Assembly: GCF_001039355.2 (NCBI RefSeq)
Contig: NW_019775510.1
Location: forward strand, 10,235-74,234
DNA: 64,000 nt
DNA from: Lingula anatina
Lineage: Eukaryota > Brachiopoda > Lingulata > Lingulida > Lingulidae
Reading direction: 5' to 3'
In this document: positions 33,421 to 43,796 of the stretch, piece by piece
Layout of the letters: every line of letters begins with the position of its first letter
How positions within the stretch are numbered: position 1 is the first letter of the stretch
The notes under the pieces: model-generated
What the model saw: only the letters and a program-made list of their open reading frames with translations
Database searches by the model: none
Told to the model about the DNA's origin: nothing
Position numbers and translations under genes: made by a program

Positions 33421-36400
33421 TATTTCAAGCAAATCCAATGTGTCGGAAAAGATTCTCCTTACACCCCCTTTACACTGGACAGCGTCCTTTCTGCGACCAT
33501 GAAATTTGTCATCGCTGTGATCTTAATAAGGAGGTACGAGCATTGATTATGTATCAGAATGAATGCTCAATGATCGGCCAGTTGTTTTTAACTCTAAAAT
33601 GGGGCCGTACTGCTGGGCTGTTACTGCAGTGTATATATAGGGGGCTTAAAGCGCTGATCACAATCAAGAGCGACTATCAAATCAGCTTAAGCGGAACAAT
33701 AGGCCATGCTTTGCCGATCGCTGTTTATGACAGAGGGGGTATGGTGCATCCCTTTTCTATTGTTTCTCTAGTCGTGCTGATGCTGCTAAGGTCCGCCCAC
33801 CGAGTTTACCCATCCCAACGGCCTTTGACAACGAAGGCGGGGCATAGACCAGGCCACCGGTGCCGATGTGTACAGCATCAAAATCCTCAGAAAAAACATA
33901 TTTCTTGTTCAAAATGTAAAAATCTTATTCTGTTAAACGTTAGATACACATTTAACCAATAATTACACATAAAAAACCCAAAATGACGATTTTTAGCCAT
34001 ATCTGGGTACATTGCCACCTTAACCATACTAAACGTGCCAAATTTTCTAAAGTCGTCAATAAAAAGCAAAACTGTTTGTCCTTTTGGAATAATCCTTCTA
34101 ACAAATAGGAACACCTATACTGCCAGTAACAATTAAGGCTCATTTAACTTTGGTGTTTTTAACAGGTCTGGCTTGATTTCTGAGCTGTATGCATGTACTC
34201 ACTCACGCTCTTGTAAGTTTCCTGTGACAGTAACAGTCAAGGCAACAAGAAAGTAGGCGTCAATTTGACTGTTCCCACTGGCCGACTAACTCACCACATT
34301 GACAGGAAAAAAAAAAAGAGTTCAACTTAAGTCTAATTCTTTACATCATTGGATATTCATTCACATAATTGGCAAGGAATATGGAGTTTAAAGACCCAAA
34401 GAAACTGTTGTCACAGTGGCATTTTGAGTTCATAACACTCAAAATATTTTGCACTTGCAAAAATGAAATAGCATGTTCATTTCTAGACATATTATTGACC
34501 AGACCTTATGGACTACTTGGGGGGGGGGTGGGGGTGGGGGAAGGGGAGTTATAACATATACATGGCAGGGGCGGATCCAGAGATATTTTCTGACAGTTTT
34601 CCAAATTATCTTTGTTGATCCAACCTCCATTTTTGACCGTCTTCCGACAGAAAAAATAGATACCCGTCAATGTAAACTTGAAGATCTGACCGTCTTCCAG
34701 AAGAGCCAGAAGACGGCCTAAATCCGCCTCTGCATGGTCACAAATTTTGTTGCTCACTAACTGGTCGATAGCAGTCATGTGCATGTAAAATATCAGATAA
34801 TAGAGCACGGTCAGTGAATAAAGGTTTAGAAATATTTATGAAAAAAAGTTCCACTCTAGACTTCTCACTACCAGGTGTGACATGTTAGCCACAAGGCCAT
34901 CATGTCTGGTATGGCCATTAAAAAAAAAACAAACTATTTGAGTGTTGAATGAAAAGGTGCTAAATTATACATGTAGCTGAAACAAACGGAAGTTCAGTCA
35001 CAGAAATAAAAACAAACCAAATATCTACATCATTTCCAAACCCACAGGAAAAACAGATTTAAGAATTAGAAAAATACCCGTTTTTCTTTTCTCTGGCATG
35101 ATAAGCCTGACAAAATTAAAAGCATTTAATTTGTTAAAAGACTATAAAGTTGGGTGCATGAAAATGGTAAGTGTGAGGCACTTCCTAAAGTCGTTGAAAT
35201 TCCATGGTTGAGAAGACTTATGTTAATTGAAAATAAAGAATGGAAAAATACTACTATTTTAGCTAAATATGGAGACAATGAGAAACTAATCACATGTGAT
35301 ACAGAATATTCATAGATTTCTAGATTCAAACCTGTATAAAACCCATGTTAAAACTTACGAAATGTAATCACTTTTTGAGAAAATTGTCCTTTTGTTCATA
35401 AATTCAAATTCACAGACTAATTATCATACCAGGCTGTTTCTGTTTTCAGCTCTTCTCCCATTTTACTAGATTGGCAGTCCTCCAATAATATTTGCTCCAC
35501 GTTAGACTGCCTTCACCTATCAGAGGTCTCGATCATCAACAGGTTTGCCCTGGTCTTCCTCTATATTTCATTGAAACCTCTGGGAATGTCCCATTACAAA
35601 TTTAACTATAATAATGTTAATCGATCTCTTCAAATGCTTTCCAGTATGTGTCTTATCTTGATCACATATAAGGTAATTACTCTATCTTTTCAACTGGCAA
35701 AAAATGATCAAACTTTCAGACACAATTTTATAATCACAAAAATTATATTTCTATTAGCATTTGTGGTGATTTTACTGCATAGAATAAAACTACAAAGCAG
35801 CCTGATTGTTTTTTTTTTTGCTGCTACCACTTCAAGAAATTCAAGAATTAATTAAAAATACAGCATCTGTAAAATTCACAATTTCCCCCCACTGAAAAGA
35901 TTGAACAATTACCATATCTACCTTTCCTGAATATGAGCACCTGGTGTTGCTATAGCAGCTGTCTACCTGCATGGAAAACAGCTTTATCATAAATTAATAC
36001 AGCATTCAATACACTTGAATCTGTGACACAGACAGATGTTGGCATTATGTATCTTTGTGATTCTGATAAAAGATAAAGGCAGATGAAATGTGAGTGACAA
36101 TCATACATTTAGAAAATTCACCAAATGCTCTGACTTATGGACTGATATGATATCCACAAATTTATCAGGGTATAGCAATAATCACGCTACAGAAATCATA
36201 TGCAGCACACCCTACAGTATACCAATGAAACACTGCATGATCACTATTGCTAGTAATGTTTATACTGAATTCAAATTCAAACAATCAAAATCATGCTCAA
36301 TTACTTCCATGTTCAATACTAACTGAAAAATCTGCTGAACATAATTAATTTTCACCAAATCATTGACAAACTGACTGCAAATATTTTTTATAAGTTTTGT

Positions 36401-36944
36401 CAACATAACATATGCATAATGATAAAATATGAATAACTCTGATACTGGAACTTACGTTTAGCAACTGACTGACGCTGTGGTCTTAACCTGAAACCTTTCA
36501 CTAGGTAAATGACCTCGATGGACTGGTCACCTGATCTATTGTCATATAGCTAGGAATAGTCTCCAGTGTTCCTTCCCATATGTACGAGAGGTTTAACCTG
36601 AAACAATTAAGGAAGGAGGCATGCCGCATCACCTGAACGTCAAGCTTGAATTTTTTCCACCAGTTAATTTATCTAATCATCACTAGTCTATGGTGAATGT
36701 AATAAAAATAGTATATCTCTCAAACTAAAGCTGAAAATCTGCAAATTCAAAAGAATACTCAGATATGACCATAGGCACATAAATATTAACATATACTGCG
36801 TCTCACCTGTAAAAGCTCCATTCTCCACATCTAGATACACGTAATCCAAACAGCTTTTAGCACAGTCAGTATTACCAGCTGTCATGTCATATTTCTAAAA
36901 ATGATCAATATAATAATAATAATACGTCATTGTCTCCATTATAC
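33421..36944. other. Right flank of the second transposon copy
   Basis: Different from the SET gene flank, so this contig comes from another insertion site. It holds a G-rich run at 34517-34545 and a small hAT-like MITE at 34566-34732. I see no gene that I can support. A short frame at 36805-36888 on the minus strand ends at a GTGAGA donor-like site but is too short to call. Confidence 0.45.
34566..34732. mobile_element. 167-bp hAT-like MITE
   Basis: Left end CAGGGGCGGATCCAGAGA, right end TAAATCCGCCTCTG, imperfect inverted copies. CATGG is repeated on both sides (34561-34565 and 34733-34737). Related copies without clear ends are at about 49255-49410 (same strand) and 63150-63320 (opposite strand). 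Confidence 0.6.
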
Positions 36945-36945
36945 N

Positions 36946-38172
36946 GTAACTCACTTTCAACACTACATTAGACAATGGTAAAAACTAAAACACAGTAAAG
37001 CAATTTCTGGACAAAAAAACAGCAATTTATTATGTTTTATTTTTCTAAATAAATGTCAATCATTCTTGTTAATTACAAAATAATAATAAAAAAAACATGC
37101 TTTGTGCTCTTTACGCTGCTGGTTCCCTGTTTAAACACTCCACACGTGACGCAAGTGTTGCAACTGATATGTTCATTGCCGACAGAAAGTAGTCAATAAA
37201 ATTGCCTAAAACATCTGTAACACTGGCCAGGCAGACCATTTTGCATAATAAATTTGGTCCCTCCTTCACTATAAACTGAGCCACACAACAGTGGTCAAAT
37301 TCCTGCTTAAATCAAGACGGCTACTCCAGCTCACTTTCCCGCCATTTTGCATTAATTTGACACATGTAGTCGAACGTGTAGTGTAAAATATCAACGAAGT
37401 ACTGATTGGCTTAAAAACCGGAAACTCGAGGAAATGAACCAAGCCTTTACCTTGGCACAAATGGCCTTCGTTTACAACTTGTAGGCAGTCATGTGACGTG
37501 AGAGTACCGTGAAAAAGAATTTTTGCATTTATGTTATTCCAATTGAACAGTATGATCAGTCGGACGTGGGTGAAAAAAAAACAAAATTATTTTTGGTTTC
37601 AATTTTATTTATTTTATTTTTTTTTTTGGCCATTTTAAAGTCGGCGGAGCTTGAGAAACAAGTTGTTTGAAAAAAATGCCTTACACCTTTTAAAAGAAGA
37701 ATCGCGTGCATAACTGCTGGCGAAGGTAAGGATTGACTGGGCATCCTAGTAGTCTCTGTTGGGATTGATTTTTTACAAGAAATCAATAAATCAATGTAAA
37801 TTACTCTTAAACGTCCCATTCTAACCAGGGCAAAGTCATGTTTGGGTCGCGTCGCAGCGTAACAGAGGACGATTTAATAGCCCACAATTAAGCGGGATCA
37901 TATATCACGCCTCTTTTCACACATGGTTGTGTTGCCGCAAGGCGAGAAACACCCCGCCGTCACCTTATTTACATAAGCCCACCCCTTCTTACTCATCGCT
38001 GCATGTGTGTAAGATGTACGTAAGATGTCCGTAAAATATACGTAAGTCGGCATTGTCCTTAGCTTACGAATTTTCACACAATTCTTTTGTCCTCTTAAGG
38101 GGCTTACGTAAGACAACTTAATCGGTTTTGCTTTATCCGTATCCGCAATGTCACCTTCTCTGCACAAAACTG
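36946..38172. repeat. Right part of the transposon, second assembled copy of 32368-33420
   Basis: Starts one base after the N at 36945 with GTAACTCACTTTCAACACTA, as at 32368. It keeps about 170 bp (37187-37375) that the other copy has lost. A conserved 89-codon minus frame in both (33146-33415 and 37898-38167) is likely an accident of the element's TTACGTA-rich end. Confidence 0.75.
38135..38172. repeat. Right terminal inverted repeat of the SET-exon transposon
   Basis: Ends TTCTCTGCACAAAACTG, followed by TA (38173-38174) and the SET coding sequence. It is the inverted partner of 18113-18150. Confidence 0.8.
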
Positions 38173-38234
38173 TACTCTAGCAGGAATTCTCCTTCTTCAA
38201 ATTTCTTTGTTGCAATAACAGTTTTCATCTTCAC
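38173..38234 (-). pseudogene. SET domain exon, left-hand (5') fragment
   Basis: After a TATTCAG acceptor it reads VKMKTVIATKKFEEGEFLLE and stops at TA (38173-38174), where the transposon end CACAAAACTG begins. Across the insertion, counting the TA once, the codons run on as LLE-Y-CGELIS, the normal SET core. It is out of phase with the previous exon (38399-38492), which leaves one base where none is needed, so there is a second break or an unseen small exon. Confidence 0.75.
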
Positions 38235-38398
38235 CTGAATACATTTGAGTTTATTTCTCCATTTTTATTTAAAATATGACTGATTTTCCTTCCCAATACT
38301 GTACAAACACAAAATAAAAATATTTAATTAATGTAATCCACTTTTTTAACAAACAAACAAAACTGAAGAACCAATTTATGGCTTACAGTAAAAATTAC

Positions 38399-38492
38399 TT
38401 ATTTCTTTATTGATAAATTTTACTTCAATTCCATCTGGATCTTGGCCAGCTTTTATCCATTTTTGTGCCTCACAGATGGGGTTTTCACTAGC
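38399..38492 (-). CDS. Second exon of the SET gene
   Basis: Acceptor ATTAAAG, donor GTAATT. Reads ASENPICEAQKWIKAGQDPD then GIEVKFINKEI. The G-x-E-V-K-x-x-x pattern just before the VIATK strand is that of the pre-SET edge in KMT5A-type domains. It starts in phase 0 from the MSLLRGKKL exon. Confidence 0.65.
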
Positions 38493-38571
38493 CTTTAATT
38501 TATATTAGAACGTCAAATTATGCTTGTCTTAATAGTGTTAAGCAAGAATGAAAAAAAAGAGTCATTACAGG

Positions 38572-38616
<45 letters not shown>

Positions 38617-39556
38617 TTCATTTCTATCTATCATATATAAGCAAAATGTTCAAGGAGAAACAGACTGAGACAGCATGCTTTATCCTATACATCCCTGCAT
38701 ACTTCATGCAGTTCACATAAAATGAGGACCAGCATTATCACTGGGCTGAAAATTTGCCGCGATCTCATTGGTCAATTAATTTTCAGGGTTAGTAAAAAAA
38801 GTATAAAAAATAAGTTAGCAAATTTACAAACTAATTTTTTTTTTTTTTGGAATAGCTGAGACATTGATAAAAGTTACCACATAACTTAATTTTGAAAATC
38901 ATCGGAAATTAGAGAGTTGCGGGTGGAGGTGGGGTATACTGCAAAAGTACCAAAATTTCTGAGTCAGTTGAAACAGGATATATAAAAGATTATTTATGCA
39001 TAGGCTATTGGCTTAAAAGAGAAATATTAAAGAAGGAATAAATTAAAGTTATAACTATTATCCTGAAACAAACTGTGTTAGAGACTAGATCAGTGCTGGA
39101 TGAAGATCAGAAATCTAATACACATTATAAATTAGCAGGTGGGAGTATACTAGTATTTTGAGAACCTAATACAGAGGATGCTGAAGTAGAAGTTCCAATG
39201 GACAGTAATATATGCTTATTGGCTTTAAATACATCATATTTTGCTTCATTCTGTACACTGTATCCAGTAGGTCTTTTTACTGTTTTTACTTTTTCTGTTT
39301 AACTTAGCCACAAAATAAGCTAAAGATCTGTAAATTTGCATAAATTGCATTTGCTTATATAACCATCATGACCAAATTAAAAAAAAAAAAAAAAAACGCG
39401 TGAAATGGCAATAAAACTTAGTTACATGTGCATCAAGGAATATTATAATTTAATATCTTATACTATGATTTTTTCACAGAAGTCGATCATTAACACGCAG
39501 TAAATCTCCTCACAACATTCTCTAATTATAAAGATATGATGAAAATGTGAACTTAC
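38493..39556. other. First intron of the SET gene
   Basis: Holds a (TA)n tract at 38574-38614, T and A runs, and nothing coding that I can see. Confidence 0.4.
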
Positions 39557-39583
39557 CAACTTTTTTCCTCTCAGAAGTGACAT
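39557..39583 (-). CDS. Candidate first coding exon of the SET gene
   Basis: ATG at 39583-39581, nine codons MSLLRGKKL, then a consensus donor GTAAGT. Phase 0 matches the next exon. Very short, so it rests on the donor, the phase and its position. Confidence 0.45.
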
Positions 39584-40052
39584 CTTGTGCGGCAGTCACG
39601 TACGGGTAGCCATGCCATAAAATGCATTGTGCGCCAGCGACCTATATCATAAAGGTCAAGGTCATTGCTGACTTTCTCTCTCAGAAGGAGAAAAAGGTGG
39701 CATTTCAAATATCGATCTTGTAAAAAATCCGCGTTGTAAGAAACTGATTGTGCGAAGGGATAGCTATGTGGCTAAATAACACAGATGCCAAGAGATAATT
39801 TCGATATATAGCGTATCTTGAAAATTATTGTCGATTTTCCAACGGTCTGCCGTAGCTTGTCTCATAAGTTTTTGGTATACATCGTAAATATACACAGTTG
39901 TAAAAATTCATTTGATTTATTTTAAAATGGGCTTTGCAAACAATATATAATCGATGTAAACAATAACATCGGTGTACCCTTAAGTAACTGACAGCAGATT
40001 ACTTTTTCAATCTGCTTTTATCTACATTTTTGTAAGGGGGGGGGAAATGTTA

Positions 40053-40088
<36 letters not shown>

Positions 40089-41150
40089 AGTTACAACATA
40101 CACATAACACAGAGATCAAAATATATTATTATATTATAATAAACATATACAGCACCAATACAGACACAGGCAGTGATCCGAATATACATACAGACACATT
40201 CAATGTCACAACAGACAATGAACAGGCATCAGATTTTATACATGAAATTTTGTTTATATCAAGATTTTTGCTGAGCGCACCTCCACCCCCCAACAGTTTA
40301 CATTAACCCTTGTCACCTTGAATATATATAAAACTGAATGGGATCTTATTCACCTTTTTCCAAAATGATAATTTCTCTGGTAAAACATTATCGGCAATGT
40401 TCACAATGGGATTGAAGAGATTATCACCAGTGTAGCAATTATCATTGTTTCATTGACCTGCGCTATGTTAGGTTGAGATAAGTTTAGCTGATCAGAATAC
40501 ATACAGACTCATTCAATGTCACAACACACAATGCTCAGGCATCAGAATGTATACATAAAATTTGGTCTATATCAAGATTTTTGCTAAGCGCACATCTCCC
40601 TCCCACCCCCACCCAAATCTCAACAGTTCACATTAACCCTTGTCACCTTGAACATATCAAAAACTGATTTGGATCTGTATGACCCATTTACAAATGATAA
40701 TTACCCAGTTACAACATAAAGTGGCGATGGTCACAATGGGATTGAATAGAATCACCAGTGTAGCAATATCGTTGTTGCACTGACCTTTGCTGATACTGTG
40801 TGGTTGTAGAACTAGATGGTGAACAGATGAATTCAACTGTCATAAGTGTGATGATAATCCAAGACACACATCTTCATTTCTACTGAAAACAGATAATAAA
40901 TCATCAATAAAAATAATATATATAGGCATATAGGATAGTTACAACACAAACATAGCCCAGTGATCAAAATATATTATTATATTATAATAAACATAAACAG
41001 CAACAAAAAAGGCATAGACAGTGATCAGAATACATGCAGACACATTCAATGTCACAACAGACAATGAACAGGCATCAGAATTTATACATGAAATTTTGTT
41101 TATATCAAGATTTTTGCTTAGCACACCCCCCAACCCCAAACAGCCCAAAC
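39584..41150. repeat. Upstream region with three direct copies of a ~200-bp segment
   Basis: The segment with GTCACAACAGACAATGAACA and ATCAAGATTTTTGCT occurs at about 40088-40300, partly at 40490-40640, and at 40936-41150. An (AT)n tract is at 40056-40085. The stretch just right of 39584 may hold the promoter of the SET gene, but no clear element is seen. Confidence 0.55.
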
Positions 41151-41169
41151 TGATAACTAAGAATTAAAC

Positions 41170-42440
41170 CTGAGGAAAAAACACTTTTGTACAACAAGGC
41201 AGCAAAGCTGTCAAATGTACAGACAAAAAGCAGAAAATAACAATGCATAAAATATGCTGCGGATGCAAAAGTACATTATGCTTAACTGCAAATTCAACAT
41301 CAAATTTTAATCAAGTTCAACAGCTATTACCGATGTAAGTAAAATGTGTAACAACCATAAGGCTTCAGACCCATGAGAGTTCAATTGCACACTTTGAAAA
41401 TGAGAATGAGAAAAATGAAAATTTATGAAATTGCATTAAGGCAATAATAAATGATAAATCAATTCAGCTGGCTTTCTAATTTGAGCTGCATCTCAAGACT
41501 AAAATTATTCTTGTAAGTTTAAAATAATAAGTAACAGTTTTCTTTTCATAACGATTGCAGTAGCAGTGCACAGAGAACATTAGTGTCAATTTTGATGTAA
41601 CATTACATAATAAATTACAGAATAATTATGAGCAATTTTAATTATTGACTTTAAATAACTTGGACATGTAGAAAATTTGATTACCGTTCAGCTTTATGCC
41701 CATGGGAGTTCTGAGTTCCACATTGAATATGCCAATAAGATAAAAAAGAATGTTTCACTAAAATATATAAGTTGCAGTAAAAGAAGTAAATTAGACTGTT
41801 TTCCAACCCAGGCTGCATTTTAAGTCCTGTGTTTCTTTTTTGTAAGTTTGACAATCATAAGTAACATTGTTTTTTATAAGGGACATGATGGCAGCAGTGC
41901 CCAAAATTGGGTTTTCTTCAATTTAGATGCAATATTACATAATGCTTAACAGCATAATGACTATCAATTTATAATAATAAAATATTAGTGGCATGGATAT
42001 TCAGCAATTTGACTGGCAAAGGTCTTCAAGCCCATGGAGGTTCAAAGGCACATCTTGAAAGTGGCAGCATGTAAAAAATTGTATGTTCATAAAAAAACTG
42101 TTTAACTTACAGGAAAATTAACCAAACAGACTGCATTGCCAAATGAAGTTGTATCTTTGGCCCATATTTCTTTCTTGAAAGTTTGAGAACAGTAAGTGGC
42201 ATGGTTTTTCTCAAATGGTCACTATGATGACAGTGCTTAAAATAGGGCATATCTAATTTAGATGCAATATCATGAAATGCTAAACAGCATAATGACTACC
42301 AATATTTAATAATAAAGTATATGTAGCATGGATATTCAGAAAATGTGAGTGGCAAAGGTGGTCAGGCCCATAGAACTTCAAAGTCACACCTTGAAAATGC
42401 CAAAAATGTAAATAAGAGATAACTCTACTGAAATGGGTTT
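41170..42440. repeat. Tandem array of a ~310-bp unit
   Basis: About four diverged units, each with a segment like CATAATGCTTAACAGCATAATGAC and then GGCCCATGGGAGTTCAAAG. Related copies lie at 54490-55150 (same strand) and inverted at 59640-60260 and 62820-63070. Confidence 0.6.
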
Positions 42441-42589
42441 ATTTCCATTTTTAACACTTTTTATATATAAAACAGAATTATCAATTTACTCTCATTTGTA
42501 TATGATCAAGTAAAAGATCTTTTAAAATGTAAATTAAGATCGAGTATAAAAGCAGCGACCAAACCTCAGAGAGGGGGAGATATATAGAT

Positions 42590-42626
42590 AGGAGAGATAT
42601 GGATAGAGAGACATAGATATAGATAC

Positions 42627-42657
<31 letters not shown>

Positions 42658-42785
42658 GTGAGAAAGAGCAGAGACCTGAAACAAGAGGTTGAGACATAGG
42701 AGATATATATATATATATAGATAGAGACCTAGATATAGATACCGAGAGAGAGAGAGAGAGAGAGAGAGGTGGAGAGAGAGAGGCG
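42590..42785. repeat. GA-rich simple repeat
   Basis: Several (AG)n and (GATA)-like tracts in succession, with a TATATATA interruption near 42705. Confidence 0.85.
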
Positions 42786-43796
42786 AGTTTTACAGTCAGT
42801 CAAATAAACCATGTAGCAGAAAACTACACCTGCCTGTCTCAGTTGCCTTATTGGTGAAAAAGAAAATCTAAGAACCTGAATAACCAACTGATGGGTTATT
42901 ACAATATGTTGTCATTCTAAAGATATTCTGAGTATACATAATGTGTACATGCCCCCTTTATAAAATTTTTAAAAGTTTAAACATTTTAGCAAAAAATGAA
43001 AGAGCTTATTTTGGACCTCACTGCACTTTCTTTCAGGACTACATTCAAAACATAAACTACCCATCCTGAATCTGCTTACTAGTATGTTAAATATGAAAAT
43101 TGAAACTGTAATAATATCTGGGAAAATTTAGCTTCATGAGAGGACTGCACAATATTTTGATACAAGCCTTTTAAAATATAACTTTCAACTAACCGGTACT
43201 AAAATTGTCTTGTTGTGGTATTGGTGGGACTTAATTCATGACATGATTCAATCTTAAAGGACTAGGAGAGAATGAGGCTGAAGGCATTTTCATATTTTTT
43301 TCTTCATACCTGAAACATCTGACATAGTCTGAATTTATTAACTTTTATCTCATACTGGGACTATAATGAAGAAGATTGAAATGTTTTGTCATTTTCAAAG
43401 GACAATGGCAATGTGATACACACATTAAAATTTAAATCTTGCACAACTATATGAACTCGACCAGTTCAGTGATTGGGAAGGTTCAAACCACCCATGGGAC
43501 AATGGCCCCTCCTGGGTCACCCTTAATGGGCCATTTTGCATATCAATGGGCCATTGTTTGACATTTATGGGCCATTTTTAAACATGACAAATATATCTGA
43601 AATATCTGTATCAATATTTTTGGGAATGATATGATAAGGTTTTGCAGTTAAACTTTGTTGATATATTTATTTAGTTAAGACTTTTATTTGTCTTTTTCAA
43701 TAAAACCATTACAATGCCTTCTTTACTGAACTTATTTGAAGGTATGAGAGGAAAATTACCCTAATCAGTTGACGAATAGTTTATCGACGAGTAGAC

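Larger units (their letters stand above)
18113..38172. mobile_element. TA-flanked TIR transposon inserted in the SET exon (with later insertions and an extra contig inside)
   Basis: Left end TA|CAGTTTTGTGCAGAGAAC, followed by ATGACATTACGGATA. The right end reads ..CAATGTCACCTTCTCTGCACAAAACTG|TA, the inverted copy. The TA is duplicated and the SET reading frame resumes exactly outside. Inside I see no transposase. Taking away the 1.48-kb TIR element, the gypsy composite and the extra contig (29293-36944), and adding the roughly 340-bp middle known only from that contig, the original insertion is about 4 kb. TA duplication fits Tc1/mariner-type or related superfamilies; the superfamily is not decided. 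A second copy with a different right flank lies at about 29523-33420. Confidence 0.7.
10358..39583 (-). pseudogene. Disrupted gene: KMT5A-like SET domain + linker + zinc finger + tyrosine-recombinase-like domain
   Basis: Reading leftwards I can join about 18 exons. 39583-39557 starts the protein (MSLLRGKKL). 38492-38399, then one exon split into 38234-38173 and 18112-17991, and 17839-17635 encode the SET domain. Nine short exons between 17009 and 12990 form an acidic linker. 12844-11341 carries a zinc-finger-like segment and a tyrosine-recombinase-like domain, and 11139-10358 the C-terminus. Nearly all junctions agree in phase. SET8/KMT5A-type domains methylate lysine using S-adenosylmethionine; tyrosine recombinases cut and rejoin DNA. 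This copy cannot make a full protein: a transposon splits the SET exon, two junctions are out of phase (38399/38234 and 17635/17009), and the recombinase exon has at least four frame breaks. An active relative elsewhere in the genome is likely. Some breaks lie in homopolymers and could be sequence errors. Confidence 0.7.

Noticed and set aside
36805-36888. Possible exon (MTAGNTDCAKSCLDYVYLDV..) with GTGAGA after it
   Set aside because: A single short candidate with no neighbouring exon or recognised domain.
40475-41150. CRISPR-like spaced repeats
   Set aside because: The repeats are long, few and diverged, in animal DNA; ordinary dispersed repeats explain them.
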